Of a stretch of 64,000 nucleotides of DNA, positions 25,301-33,907 are shown piece after piece. How positions within the stretch are numbered: position 1 is the first letter of the stretch; every line of letters begins with the position of its first letter. Origin of the DNA: Paenibacillus oleatilyticus (lineage in GTDB: Bacteria; Bacillota; Bacilli; Paenibacillales; NBRC-103111); assembly GCF_018998565.1 (NCBI RefSeq), contig NZ_JAHNZO010000007.1, positions 1 to 64,000 of the forward strand, in the 5' to 3' direction. The translations under genes and the position numbers were made by a program. The notes under the pieces are model-generated. The model was not told where the DNA came from, made no database searches, and was given only the letters and a program-made list of their open reading frames with translations.

Positions 25301-27835
25301 GCGTTCTATCGCGGGTTCCATTATGGCGGTAGCCATCGGGGCGGTTTGACCGCCAAGCGGGGCGCGGCGGATATCGAGCCGCCGAAGCAGCTGGAGCTCG
25401 CCGGGGAGAAGGCGTTCACCGAGGAAGACTACCGGAAGATCGGCGCTGTGGACGGCGACTATCTGGTCGACGACTCGGTCGGTCAATTCCCGTACCACCG
25501 TTTCGAAGCGCAGCTGGACCCGTCCGTTCAAGCAACGGATCGCGTGAAGGTGGAATGGAAGGGCAAGTCGCTCGAAGGCCGCAAGGTCAGCCTGTACGGC
25601 TGGAGCCCGAAGGCGCAGCAGTGGACGATGCTCGACAGCAAGGTGGCAGGCGCGGAAGATTTTGCCTTGACCGCTACAGTGACCGCCGGAGAGTACAATA
25701 CGAACGGCACGATCCAGTTGATCGTGCAGGACGAGCTCCCGGTATCGCAGCAGCCGTATGATTTTTCGTTCTTGTGGATGTCCGACACGCAGTATTACTC
25801 GGAAAGCTACCCGGAAATTTACCGGCGCAACGTGCAGTGGATTGCCGAGAATCAGGACGCGATGAAAATCAAATACGTCGTCCATACCGGCGATATTGTG
25901 GATGAAGCGGACAAAGAGTACCAGTGGATCGAAGCGGACCGGAATATGAAGGTGCTGGAGGATGCGAAAGTTCCTTACGGCGTGCTTGCGGGCAATCATG
26001 ACGTGTCCCATCAGCTGTCGGACTATACGCAGTATTGGAAATATTTTGGCGAGGACCGATTCAAGAAGCAGCCGACCTTCGGCGGGTCCTATCAGAACAA
26101 TCGCGGGCATTACGACCTGGTATCTGCGGGCGGCAACGATTTTATTTTCGTCTATATGGGTTGGAACATCGGCGATGCCGAAATTCAGTGGATGGACGAG
26201 GTGCTGAAGCAGTATCCGGACCGCAGAGCGATTTTGAACTTCCATGAATTTTTGCTCGTCTCCGGCAACCGGGCCCCGATTGCGGACAAAATTTACGAGA
26301 AGGTCGTCGTGCCGAACAAAAACGTTATTGCCGTCTTGAGCGGCCACTATCACGATGCGGAAACGAAGATCGATCCGATCGATGACGACGGCGACGGCAA
26401 GCCGGACCGCACCGTCTACCAGATGCTGGCGGATTATCAAGGAGCCGAAAAAGGCGGGCTCGGCTACATTCGCCTGCTGCAATTCGATGTAAACAAGAAC
26501 AAAATTTACGTTAAAACGTATTCGCCGTATTTGGATGACTACAACTACTACGATCCGAAGGAGTATCCGGGCAAGGACGAGCTCGAGCTGGACGTGAACC
26601 TGACACCGATGCAGAAGCGCGTGGCGACGGACTACATGAGCATCAGCGTGTATACGGACCAAGCGATCGGTCAGGCGGCTCAGGTAGCCGGAGGCCAGGA
26701 GGCTTCCGTCGTTTGGAGCGGTCTGCAGCCGCAAAGCTACTACCAATGGTACGTGCGGGCGGCGGACAACAACAGCGGGCAAACGCTGTCGGACATCTGG
26801 GGCTTCACGACGGGCGATTTACCGCCGACGGACGGTACGGACAAAGCGGCTCCGGTATGGCCGGAGGGAAGCGCGCTGAAGGCGTCGGATGTGACGGATA
26901 CGGCGGTTACTTTGAGCTGGAGCGCCGCGACGGACAATGTGGCGGTTACCGGCTACCGGATCAAGAGCGGGGACAAAGAGCTGGTCAAGCTGTCTGGCGA
27001 TAAACTGTCGTACCGCGTGACGGGTCTGAGCAGCGACACCCGCTATACGTTCCAAGTCGAGGCGGTGGATGCCGCGGGGAATTGGACGGCTGGACCGAGC
27101 GTCACTGTGCGGACGGAAAGCTCGTCTTCGAGCAGCGAAGACAACAGCGGTAGCAGCAGCAACGGAAACGGCACCGGGGCCAATCCGGGAACTACGGCTA
27201 AACCGGAGCAGCCGAAGCCGGAGCAGCCGGCATCTCCGAAGCCGGGTAAGGAAACGCCAACGGCTCCGACGCCTGCACCGGCAGCAAATCCGTTCCGCGA
27301 CGTGACGGAGAGCTACTCGTGGGCCAGCGAAGCGATCGCCGTGCTGGCTTCCAAAGGAATTATTCAAGGCACCTCCGACACGACGTTTGAGCCGGGCCAA
27401 AACATAACGAGAGCCGATTTTATCACCTTGCTGGTGCGCGCTCTTGGCTTGAAAGGCGATTTCGATTCCAATTTCAGCGATGTGAATCCTGGCGATTATT
27501 ATTATCAGGGCATTGGCATTGCGAAGAAGCTGGGCATTACCGACGGGGTGGGAGACAATAAATTCAACCCGAAAGAAAAAATATCGAGACAAGATTTGAT
27601 GGTGCTCACGGCAAGAGCGCTGGACGTATCCAAAAAGCTCGAAATCCGGGGAGCTGCGGCAGATCTGGCTTCCTATAGCGACCAAGCCGCCGTTGCTTCG
27701 TACGCAACGAACAGCGTGGCCGCTATGGTCAAAGCCGGAATCGTGGAAGGCAACGGCAGCGGGCTGAATCCGCAAGGACAGGCGACAAGAGCCGAGACGG
27801 CCGTTATTCTGTACCGGATCTTCAAGAAGCTGTAA
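22400..27835 (+). CDS. S-layer-anchored multidomain surface protein with metallophosphatase
   Basis: A 1,811-residue exported protein. A Sec signal (KWKSWVSALTVGGLLLGLL, cleavage near AEA-AG) is followed by two lamin-tail-like domains (about 45-200 and 340-510, each starting TEL(V/L)P and containing FIE(V/I)YNN) and several Ig-like segments (about 520-1110). A calcineurin-type phosphoesterase (about 1120-1380) has intact metal motifs DTQ, GDIVD, GNHD and GHYHD. Next come a fibronectin III domain (about 1485-1570), a Ser/Gly/Pro linker and three SLH repeats (about 1631-1811) that attach to wall polymer. GGGAG lies 10 nt before GTG 22400; an in-frame ATG at 22313 would put the signal peptide too far inside. 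Confidence 0.88.
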   Translation: MFNRKWKSWVSALTVGGLLLGLLPPGGWGTPAAEAAGTPDYGKVPKLLITELVPDSSNVAGKAVDAFEFIEVYNNSKQTVNFKDYTLAYLAGSNETVWSAVYNNDMAIAPQQTIVLWVMNADNTNEPTTAFNANYGTSLQENVNLFRVNGGGGMSNSAPRSLLVKDKSGSVISSASYQNDAQTVQDMGIVYQYPTDGSVNMTMSSAGTTAASPGRVEAFQVPALTPDDVPSGPNLQISHTPPAEASNADDLPISAVFTGNQQTVTAAVYYKTGSQSAFSSLPMAPAPGGGYTAKIPRESLAESVLQYFIQAKDGSRTVTSETYTVTVKLPDFDYSKLPPILVTELLPNSTNVGGADGYEFIEIYNNTDKPINFKDYKLFYRYTDSGPEDDVIWPTDREDLILPPKKPFVFWIINSQNTAKTVADFNAAYQTNLVENTDIVKVYSDGMANGSKRGVSIGTNTHVDVSVAYYDGSLPNETKENYGIVYKYPMDGTGTMIKASAGLKTASPGSLEPWQVPAQSLIVTPDTSAPTVANLTQTSQVEQWSNLELVADAKDDRQVLTTALYFRSDNQAEYTKRYLYQNYNDKKYHYTVYSPDLIGKTYIEYYFKVSDGTNETTSPVYRSNVTGGMNKDSLRLNLKDGELVSGQRIVKAAAGQSGPDAVKLAIDGQDLSSQTYAAMESDAYFAFEAASVDYYFKNAVTIGKEIIYTFQDPIPTYQTLSVPIGADRLRAGSNVFSIRAGSKSSPFDDRPEENKDDFNVKNVRLVLADGTALYDPKYANKEKEIKMGDSDGRFEALDFQFNLDAGQLRAKAYAWDTKQLSDGVHQVTAASAVYGTVTANVTVDNTAPVIEPSVESGKVYRGAITLDAKVTDALTGVKAVEAALNGKPVKLPYVTTSSQLGKGTYTLVIRAADNVGNKAESTVSFEVPEEDPHKPTVVAPVDGQTGVDPNAVLKVQVEDPNNDAMNVAFYRGFHYGGSHRGGLTAKRGAADIEPPKQLELAGEKAFTEEDYRKIGAVDGDYLVDDSVGQFPYHRFEAQLDPSVQATDRVKVEWKGKSLEGRKVSLYGWSPKAQQWTMLDSKVAGAEDFALTATVTAGEYNTNGTIQLIVQDELPVSQQPYDFSFLWMSDTQYYSESYPEIYRRNVQWIAENQDAMKIKYVVHTGDIVDEADKEYQWIEADRNMKVLEDAKVPYGVLAGNHDVSHQLSDYTQYWKYFGEDRFKKQPTFGGSYQNNRGHYDLVSAGGNDFIFVYMGWNIGDAEIQWMDEVLKQYPDRRAILNFHEFLLVSGNRAPIADKIYEKVVVPNKNVIAVLSGHYHDAETKIDPIDDDGDGKPDRTVYQMLADYQGAEKGGLGYIRLLQFDVNKNKIYVKTYSPYLDDYNYYDPKEYPGKDELELDVNLTPMQKRVATDYMSISVYTDQAIGQAAQVAGGQEASVVWSGLQPQSYYQWYVRAADNNSGQTLSDIWGFTTGDLPPTDGTDKAAPVWPEGSALKASDVTDTAVTLSWSAATDNVAVTGYRIKSGDKELVKLSGDKLSYRVTGLSSDTRYTFQVEAVDAAGNWTAGPSVTVRTESSSSSSEDNSGSSSNGNGTGANPGTTAKPEQPKPEQPASPKPGKETPTAPTPAPAANPFRDVTESYSWASEAIAVLASKGIIQGTSDTTFEPGQNITRADFITLLVRALGLKGDFDSNFSDVNPGDYYYQGIGIAKKLGITDGVGDNKFNPKEKISRQDLMVLTARALDVSKKLEIRGAAADLASYSDQAAVASYATNSVAAMVKAGIVEGNGSGLNPQGQATRAETAVILYRIFKKL

Positions 27836-27860
27836 TTCATCCTGTTAAAAAACTATATTA

Positions 27861-27910
27861 AATAAGGGGTTTCGCATACTAGATATATCTAATATGTGAA
27901 ACCCCTTATT
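27861..27910. terminator. Bidirectional rho-independent terminator
   Basis: AATAAGGGGTTTC (27861-27873) pairs with GAAACCCCTTATT (27898-27910), with further pairing inside. It separates the surface protein gene from a convergent gene. Confidence 0.8.
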
Positions 27911-27966
27911 GTTAAATTATCGTTCTCCGTTTATTTTCGTTGATCTTCAAACTTCTTTCTCTCCCA

Positions 27967-28455
27967 CTACTCCTTAAGTTGCCGAATCCCTTGAATAATC
28001 TGCTCCTTGACGCTCTTCCGTATCGTGTAAACCACCGGTGCCGAAGGGATATCAAACTTCAAATGAGAGTGAGGAATATCTGTCAGTAAAGCTCCAATCG
28101 GTTGACCTTGCTTATTTCGGACAACGTTCCAGAATACACGCGATCTGTTGTCTTCCGGTCCCCATTTTTCAAGTGAGTTTCGAAAAATCAAGCTTTTGCC
28201 GATGACAAAATCGTCCTCTTCAAGGGTCTCCGATACTTCGAATCCAGCCTCTTCCAGCCTCTCAAATACAACGGGCATCAATTGATCCAAGAAAAGACCG
28301 TACGCTGCATCCTCGATTTCAAGAAAAGCATCGGTCAATTGGACATACATCGAATCGTACAAGGCCCTCCATTCAGATGCAATGTATCGGTTGCCTTCCG
28401 CACCGATTTCTTCGATCGTCATGTCACAATGGTAGGTTGGAAATGGTTTACTCAT
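27967..28455 (-). CDS. Hypothetical protein
   Basis: A 162-residue soluble, acidic protein I do not recognise. It has no signal or membrane segment. Of three consecutive ATGs (28461, 28458, 28455) the last is best spaced from AGAGGTG; the frame extends to 28488. GC content is visibly lower than in the preceding genes. It is convergent with the surface protein and divergent from the tandem MerR regulator. Both neighbours of similar base composition (27,967-29,830) look like one inserted or differently aged segment. Confidence 0.6.
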   Translation of the reverse strand: MSKPFPTYHCDMTIEEIGAEGNRYIASEWRALYDSMYVQLTDAFLEIEDAAYGLFLDQLMPVVFERLEEAGFEVSETLEEDDFVIGKSLIFRNSLEKWGPEDNRSRVFWNVVRNKQGQPIGALLTDIPHSHLKFDIPSAPVVYTIRKSVKEQIIQGIRQLKE

Positions 28456-28607
28456 CATCATACACCTCTTTCTCAAATCTACTTTCATTCTATAACATAC
28501 AAGCCAATTGAGAGGTTTACCGCAAAATGAGAAGGAAAATCAAATGTAATTCCAGAAAATCTTACAACTGACTTTAATCCTGATCTTTTTAGGGGAGAGA
28601 TCGCGAG

Positions 28608-29315
28608 TTGACAATGCGTCCCAAAAAAATGGCGGCCACATTCATGATTAGCGCCAGCACCTTACGGAATTACGAGGCCAAAGGCCTCATTCCTCCAGCA
28701 GAACGATCCGTCAATGGCTATCGTATTTATACGGACCTGCACGCAGCATATTTGGCATGTATTCAAGCTATGGCTCCGGCTTTTGGGATGGAAGTGACAA
28801 CCGAAGCGCTTCATTATCTGCGGCAGGACAAGACGCATGATGCTTTGTGGGTCATTAGGGAAAAGGAAGTCGCTTTATACGAGGACAAAGAGAAATTAGA
28901 GAAGTTGATCGAGGATATTCGACGACAATTGAACGAAAATACATCTCCATATCCAATGGAACGCTTCACCATCAATAAAGTATCCGAGCTGACTCGTGTA
29001 CCTAAATCGACGATTCGCTACTGGGAGCAAGCAGGTTATGTAATAGTGAACCGAGACCCTGAAAACCGTTATCGTTGTTACGATGGAGCTCATCTGCTAA
29101 AAATCAGATTGATCCAAATGCTTCAAAACACCGTTTATTCAGAGGAAACCGTAAAATTTAAACAATCAATCGCCACTGCCGAACATACGGATCTGCAGAT
29201 GCTGATGAAGATAGCCGAGAAAATCCGAACTTACCAGGATAAGAGGATCGAGTCCCAAATGTGCGGGATATCTTGTTTATACAAGTTAATTCAATTGGCA
29301 AAAGCACCGATTTAA
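28608..29315 (+). CDS. Regulator with two tandem MerR-type HTH domains
   Basis: A 235-residue protein with two winged-helix MerR motifs: ISASTLRNYEAKGLIPPAER...YRIYT at about 13-45 and VPKSTIRYWEQAGYVIVNRD...YRCYD at about 130-165. A helical segment separates them, and a C-terminal helix carries Cys residues in MCGISCLYK. Ordinary MerR proteins have one HTH and dimerise through a coiled coil, so this chain may act as a built-in pair. AGGGGAGA at 28590-28597 favours TTG 28608, with ATG 28614 as the alternative. No target is obvious. Confidence 0.75.
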   Translation: MTMRPKKMAATFMISASTLRNYEAKGLIPPAERSVNGYRIYTDLHAAYLACIQAMAPAFGMEVTTEALHYLRQDKTHDALWVIREKEVALYEDKEKLEKLIEDIRRQLNENTSPYPMERFTINKVSELTRVPKSTIRYWEQAGYVIVNRDPENRYRCYDGAHLLKIRLIQMLQNTVYSEETVKFKQSIATAEHTDLQMLMKIAEKIRTYQDKRIESQMCGISCLYKLIQLAKAPI

Positions 29316-29338
29316 CTCGGACGGAATCAAACGTTAAT

Positions 29339-29378
29339 GGGGCCACCCGATTACATCCGCGGCGGCCCCGTGATTTGT
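29339..29378 (+). terminator. Probable rho-independent terminator
   Basis: GGGGCCACC and GGCGGCCCC pair with one mismatch, followed by a T-rich stretch (TTTGTTTT). It lies just after the tandem MerR gene. Confidence 0.5.
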
Positions 29379-29389
29379 TTTAGCACGCT

Positions 29390-29827
29390 TCAATTGCGGC
29401 TTCTCTCCTCATTCCATTGCTGTTCCGTACCGACGAAAAAAACATTGACTGAGAGTTCTTCCTCGGTTCCGTTTGAGCTAAGAACGTATTTCGTTTTCAT
29501 CGCCTGGGTGCGGATCATGTCAAGTTCAATTTTTTTACGGTTCCCTTGCTCGTCAAGATAATAAAATTTCATTTCGCCTGCTGTTGGCGAATCCGACGTA
29601 TTCAAAATCCCCGTGCGCGGAATGAGATGGACATATTCCTTCCCCTCGCGAATTAGCGGAGGACTGCCTTCCTGCTCATATCTGATTTCGACCCATCCCG
29701 TATAGCCGTCCGGTAATACATAAATGTGGCTTTTCTGATCGTTAATTCCGTAATTCCCGATAACAATTGCACCGATGGAGATTGCAAAAAAGACGACAAG
29801 ATAGACCACATATAATTTTTTCAACAA
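29390..29827 (-). CDS. Hypothetical anchored protein (DUF6843-like)
   Basis: A 145-residue protein with one N-terminal hydrophobic helix (about 5-24), probably an uncleaved anchor or signal. A beta-rich outside domain containing HIYVLPDGYTGWVEIRYEQ follows, resembling the DUF6843 group of small Bacillota proteins; I am not certain of the family. It begins at TTG 29827 or 29824; the latter overlaps the LysR stop codon, so translation may be coupled to LysR. No RBS other than GGTGAG within the LysR tail is seen. Confidence 0.6.
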   Translation of the reverse strand: MLKKLYVVYLVVFFAISIGAIVIGNYGINDQKSHIYVLPDGYTGWVEIRYEQEGSPPLIREGKEYVHLIPRTGILNTSDSPTAGEMKFYYLDEQGNRKKIELDMIRTQAMKTKYVLSSNGTEEELSVNVFFVGTEQQWNEERSRN

Positions 29828-30735
29828 ACGGGCTCACCGCCAGCCGTGCCGGAGGTTTGCTCGACGAACCGGAGAAATTCGCGCATCGCGTAGGAAACGT
29901 AGCGTTCCTTGTTCCAAATGACGACGAGATTCCACGGAATCGCCGGATTCGTCATCGGCAGCACCCGAACGTCCGGGTTCACGACTTTGGAGCAGATCGC
30001 TTCGGGCAGCAGGGCGGCGCCCAATTCGGCGGCGACCATCTCCACAAGCAAATCCCATTGAGAGCTTTCGTGCGCGATGAGCGGATGAAAGCCGGCCTGG
30101 TGGCACGCTTCGAGCACGTGATGGCGGACACCGAAGCCTTTGGCGAACATGAGGAACGGCTCCCGGCTCAGGTCGGCCAGCTTCACGAGGGGTTGCTCCG
30201 CCAGCGGATGCGACCGGTGGAGCACCAGCGCCAATTGCTGCCGGATAAAAGGCATCGTCCCGAAGCCGGCCTCCTCGTCGGGAGAAATAACGACGCCCAG
30301 ATCGATCGATCCGTTCAGGACCCGCTGCTCGACGTTTTTGGCGCCTTCTTCGACCATCTCGAATTGGAGACGGGGGTACAGCTTCTGAAACGGCGCGACG
30401 ACGCGCGGGAAAAAAACGGAGCTGATCACGGGAGGCAGTCCGATCGTAAGCGTTCCGGTCTTCAGCTGGGAAACGTCATCCAGCGTAATATACAGATCGT
30501 TCACCGCTTGCAGGATGTGATGGATTTGCTGGATCGCCGCGCTGCCCGCATCGGTTAACTTGACCTGCTTGCCCGAACGGTCGAACAACGTAACGCCCAG
30601 CTCTTCTTCCATGCTCCGGACCAGCTTGCTTAACGTCGGCTGCGTCATATGGAGCGCTTCCGCGGCTTTGGTGAAATTTTGCAGCTTGGCGACCTCAAGA
30701 AGATAAGTCAAGTTTCGCAAATCCAAAAAACTCAT
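29821..30735 (-). CDS. LysR family transcriptional regulator of the ketone-body operon
   Basis: A 304-residue LysR regulator with N-terminal HTH (LTYLLEVAKLQNFTKAAEALHMTQPTLSKLVRSMEEELG) and a C-terminal inducer-binding domain resembling the CidR/AlsR-type subgroup (GTLTIGLPPVI). The frame opens at GTG 30741; ATG 30735 is the likelier start. It is divergent from the permease/3-hydroxybutyrate dehydrogenase/CoA-transferase operon and is presumably its activator. A dyad TGGAAG-N11-CTTCCA at 30810-30832 in the shared gap is a candidate binding site. Confidence 0.9.
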   Translation of the reverse strand: MSFLDLRNLTYLLEVAKLQNFTKAAEALHMTQPTLSKLVRSMEEELGVTLFDRSGKQVKLTDAGSAAIQQIHHILQAVNDLYITLDDVSQLKTGTLTIGLPPVISSVFFPRVVAPFQKLYPRLQFEMVEEGAKNVEQRVLNGSIDLGVVISPDEEAGFGTMPFIRQQLALVLHRSHPLAEQPLVKLADLSREPFLMFAKGFGVRHHVLEACHQAGFHPLIAHESSQWDLLVEMVAAELGAALLPEAICSKVVNPDVRVLPMTNPAIPWNLVVIWNKERYVSYAMREFLRFVEQTSGTAGGEPVC

Positions 30736-30809
30736 CCCCACCTATAATTTTTTGGCATCGTTGTTATTCGATGTATGAATTTTACCTCGTGACGTTCCTC
30801 ATTGTAAAC

Positions 30810-30832
30810 TGGAAGAGCCGCGGGAACTTCCA
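30810..30832. promoter_or_regulatory. Inverted repeat, candidate LysR binding site
   Basis: TGGAAG and CTTCCA are perfect 6-bp arms separated by 11 bp in the LysR/permease divergent gap. LysR sites usually follow T-N11-A, which this geometry fits. Confidence 0.35.
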
Positions 30833-30892
30833 ATTTCGGGATGCAAAATTTCCAGAACAACACAGCTTCGGCAAACCGATGTACCGTTTTTT

Positions 30893-30907
30893 TTGTAATC
30901 GCTATCT
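30893..30907 (+). promoter_or_regulatory. cre site (CcpA), perfect consensus
   Basis: TTGTAATCGCTATCT matches the cre consensus WTGNAANCGNWNNCW at every position, about 55 bp before the permease start. It should give glucose repression of the ketone-body operon. Confidence 0.7.
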
Positions 30908-30961
30908 TTGGAAGGGTTTGCAATGTATTCATCTTAGAGAAGAAAAGAGGACAAGCGCGAG

Positions 30962-32341
30962 ATGATCATCGAAGTTCTGGCCATTGTGTTCGCTTTGGGA
31001 CTGCTCATGTTTTTTGCTTATCGGGGTTATCCGGTCATTGTATTTGCTCCGATTTTCACTTTGCTGGCCGTCGTCATCTCGGGCAATGCGCTCATGCCCA
31101 GCTATACGGAAACGTATATGACGAACGCGGCCAACTATGTAAAAAACTTTTTCCCCATATTCCTGTTGGGGGCTATTTTCGGTAAAGTGATGGAAATGAA
31201 CGGGGCGGCGGCTTCCATTGCGCAGTCCATCGTGCGGGCGCTCGGCTCGAAGCGGGCAATTCTGTCCGTTATCCTGGCCTGTGCGGTGCTGACGTACGGC
31301 GGCGTATCGTTGTTCGTGGTCGCGTTTGCGGTGTATCCGTTTGCCGTGGCGATTTTCCGGGAAGCGAACGTGCCGAAACGGTTAATTCCGGGGACGATCG
31401 CGCTTGGCGCGTTTACGTTTACGATGGACGCGTTGCCGGGCACGCCGCAGATTCAAAATATTATTCCGACCAGCTATTTCGGGACGGACGCTTATGCCGC
31501 GCCGGTTGTCGGGATCATAGGCAGTCTGATGGTATTTTTCGGAGGGCTCTGGTGGCTGGAACGCCGGCGCAAGCAGGCCGAAGCCGCAGGGGAAGGGTAC
31601 GGAACGGATCATAAGAACGAGCCGGAGCTGCTGGAAAACCAGACGTATCCGAGCCTGTGGATCTCCGTGCTGCCGCTGCTGCTTGTGCTCGTCTTCAACT
31701 TTTTGCTCAGCCGCGGCTTTTTGGACGTAACGACCTGGTACAATGCGGAGCTGCTGAAAACGTTTAATATCGCCAATGTGAAAACGGTTGCATCTTCCTG
31801 GGCGCTCATTATCGCGCTGTGTATCGGTATCGTCAGCGCCCTGTGCATTAATATTCGCCATGTGCAGAGCAAGCTGGCAGCCGGACTGACGGCGGCGGCG
31901 ATGGGCTCGCTGCTGGCGATTTTCAATACCGCCTCGGAGGTCGGCTTCGGGAATGTGGTCAAAACGCTGCCCGGCTTTAAATTGATTCAGAACTGGATTA
32001 TGGGGCTAAGCTCGCAGCCGCTCATCTCCGAAGCGATATCGGTGAACATCCTTGCGGGTGTGACCGGCTCGGCTTCCGGCGGGTTGTCCATCGCGCTCGA
32101 AGTGATGGGTAAAACGTACATGGCCGCGGCTCAAGCGGCAGGCATCAGCCCGGAGCTGCTGCACCGGATCGCGTCCATGGCCTCCGGGGGCATGGATACG
32201 CTGCCTCACAACGGCGCGGTGATTACGCTACTGGCGATTACGGGCCTAACGCATCGCCAATCGTACAAGGACATTTTTGCGGTTACCGTGCTGAAGACGT
32301 TGACCGTGCTCATTTTGGCCGTGATCTTCTCGTTCATTTAA
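30962..32341 (+). CDS. yxjC: GntP family permease (YxjC-like), ketone-body/hydroxybutyrate uptake
   Basis: A 459-residue integral membrane protein with about 12-13 helices of the gluconate:proton symporter family. Internal motifs such as GGVSLFVVAFAVYPFA and the ending GGMDTLPHNGAVITLL are typical. Gene order (permease, 3-hydroxybutyrate dehydrogenase, both CoA-transferase subunits) is close to B. subtilis yxjC-scoA-scoB-yxjF, so the substrate is most likely 3-hydroxybutyrate or acetoacetate rather than gluconate. AGAGGA precedes the ATG. The operon continues with short gaps to the thiolase. Confidence 0.88.
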   Translation: MIIEVLAIVFALGLLMFFAYRGYPVIVFAPIFTLLAVVISGNALMPSYTETYMTNAANYVKNFFPIFLLGAIFGKVMEMNGAAASIAQSIVRALGSKRAILSVILACAVLTYGGVSLFVVAFAVYPFAVAIFREANVPKRLIPGTIALGAFTFTMDALPGTPQIQNIIPTSYFGTDAYAAPVVGIIGSLMVFFGGLWWLERRRKQAEAAGEGYGTDHKNEPELLENQTYPSLWISVLPLLLVLVFNFLLSRGFLDVTTWYNAELLKTFNIANVKTVASSWALIIALCIGIVSALCINIRHVQSKLAAGLTAAAMGSLLAIFNTASEVGFGNVVKTLPGFKLIQNWIMGLSSQPLISEAISVNILAGVTGSASGGLSIALEVMGKTYMAAAQAAGISPELLHRIASMASGGMDTLPHNGAVITLLAITGLTHRQSYKDIFAVTVLKTLTVLILAVIFSFI

Positions 32342-32365
32342 TACATACCAGCGGAGGGATGGACT

Positions 32366-33151
32366 ATGGGAAATTTCTTAACGAATAAAGTCGCGTTAAT
32401 TACGGGGGCCGCCAGCGGCATCGGTCTGGAAATGGCCCGCACCTTTGCGAAGGAAGGGGCCCGCGTGGTCGTCTCCGACATGCACGGGGACAAAGCGGAG
32501 AGCGCGGCGGAGGAGCTGCGGAGCGCGGGCCACGAAGCGATGGGCGTGAGCCTCGACGTGACGCGGGAGAGCGATTTTGCGGCTGCAGTCGAAGCGGCCC
32601 GCGGTGCTTACGGGAGACTGGATATTCTGGTCAACAATGCGGGGCTGCAGCATGTCGCGCCGATCGAGGAATTTCCGGTGGAGAAGTTCGACTTCATGCT
32701 GAGGGTGATGCTGACCGGCGCTTTTATCGGGATCAAGCACGCGTTCCCGATCATGAAAGAGCAGGGCTGGGGCCGCATCATCAATATGGCCTCCATCAAC
32801 GGAGTGATCGGCTTCGCGGGCAAAGCCGCCTATAACAGCGCCAAGCACGGGCTGATCGGGCTCACGAAGGTTGCAGCCCTGGAAGGGGCGGCGCACGGCA
32901 TTACCGTCAATGCGCTGTGCCCGGGCTACGTCGATACGCCGCTCGTTCGCGGCCAGCTGAACGATCTGGCGAAAACCCGTCAGGTGCCGCTGGAGCGGGT
33001 GCTGGAAGAGGTCATTTACCCGCTCGTCCCGCAAAAGCGGCTGCTGTCGGTTGAAGAAATCGCTGAATTCGCCGCACTGATCGCCAGTGACAAAATGAAG
33101 GGCGTTACCGGGGCCTCGCTGCTGATCGACGGAGGCTACACCGCGCAATAA
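32366..33151 (+). CDS. yxjF: 3-hydroxybutyrate dehydrogenase (SDR family)
   Basis: Oxidises D-3-hydroxybutyrate to acetoacetate with NAD+ in the cytoplasm. The 261 residues show the classical SDR fold: cofactor loop [10 protein letters not shown] near the start, [15 protein letters not shown], catalytic Ser in NMASINGV, and YNSAKHG with the catalytic Tyr and Lys. The last two stretches are characteristic of 3-hydroxybutyrate dehydrogenases. GGAGGG precedes the ATG. Its product is the substrate of the CoA transferase encoded next. Confidence 0.92.
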   Translation: MGNFLTNKVALITGAASGIGLEMARTFAKEGARVVVSDMHGDKAESAAEELRSAGHEAMGVSLDVTRESDFAAAVEAARGAYGRLDILVNNAGLQHVAPIEEFPVEKFDFMLRVMLTGAFIGIKHAFPIMKEQGWGRIINMASINGVIGFAGKAAYNSAKHGLIGLTKVAALEGAAHGITVNALCPGYVDTPLVRGQLNDLAKTRQVPLERVLEEVIYPLVPQKRLLSVEEIAEFAALIASDKMKGVTGASLLIDGGYTAQ

Positions 33152-33189
33152 TCCATAATTTATCGGATTTTTATGAAGGAGGAGAGGAC

Positions 33190-33891
33190 ATGGGCACTAG
33201 TAAAGTGATGGGCTCCATGGCGGAAGCCGTACGGGATATTCAAGACGGAGCCGTGCTGATCGTCGGCGGCTTCGGGCTGTGCGGCATTCCGGAGCATCTG
33301 ATCGCGGCATTGAAGGAGCAGGGGACGAAGGACTTGACCGTCGTCAGCAACAACTGCGGCGTCGACGACTGGGGATTGGGGCTGCTGCTGGCCAACAGGC
33401 AAATCAAGAAAATGGTGTCCTCCTACGTGGGGGAGAACAAAACGTTCGAGAAGCAGTTCTTGAGCGGCGAGCTGGAGGTCGAGCTGGTGCCGCAGGGCTC
33501 GCTCGCGGAACGGATTCGGGCAGGCGGCGCGGGGATTCCCGGCTTTTACACGGCGACCGGCGTCGGGACTCCGGTTGCGGAAGGCAAGGAGCACAAGACG
33601 TTCGACGGGCGGACATATCTGCTGGAGCGGGCGATTGTCGGGGATTTTGCCCTAGTTAAAGCTTGGAAGGCCGATCCGATGGGGAATCTCGTCTTCCGCA
33701 AGACGTCCCGCAACTTCAATCCGATGGCGGCCACGGCCGGCAAGATTACGATTGCGGAAGCGGAAGAGATCGTAGGCGTCGGGGAGCTGGACCCGGACGA
33801 GATTCATACGCCGGGCATTTACGTGCAACGTGTCGTACAGGGCGGAAGCTACGAGAAACGGATCGAGCGGTTAACGGTCCGCAGCGTGTAA
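33190..33891 (+). CDS. scoA: 3-oxoacid (succinyl-CoA:acetoacetate) CoA-transferase subunit A
   Basis: Alpha subunit of the enzyme that moves CoA from succinyl-CoA to acetoacetate, 233 residues. The CoA-binding glycine motif [13 protein letters not shown] near residue 25 and [15 protein letters not shown] are family signatures. GAAGGAGGAG gives a strong ribosome site. The beta subunit gene follows after 16 bp. Together they convert acetoacetate to acetoacetyl-CoA for thiolytic cleavage. Confidence 0.95.
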   Translation: MGTSKVMGSMAEAVRDIQDGAVLIVGGFGLCGIPEHLIAALKEQGTKDLTVVSNNCGVDDWGLGLLLANRQIKKMVSSYVGENKTFEKQFLSGELEVELVPQGSLAERIRAGGAGIPGFYTATGVGTPVAEGKEHKTFDGRTYLLERAIVGDFALVKAWKADPMGNLVFRKTSRNFNPMAATAGKITIAEAEEIVGVGELDPDEIHTPGIYVQRVVQGGSYEKRIERLTVRSV

Positions 33892-33907
33892 AAGAGGAGG
33901 GTTCCAC

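Noticed and set aside
23816-26782. 988-residue open frame on the minus strand opposite the surface protein
   Set aside because: It is a product of the GC-rich codon pattern of the real gene. It has no ribosome site, no domain and an Arg/Val/His-rich composition typical of antisense frames. The same reasoning removes 13226-14572, 11433-12695, 3925-5220 and 22421-23785 on the minus strand.
30908-30923. TTGGAAGGGTTTGCAA as a sigma-54 promoter for the ketone-body operon
   Set aside because: GG and GC are only 10 bp apart, while sigma-54 promoters need 12 bp. The sequence overlaps the cre site region and is better left unassigned.
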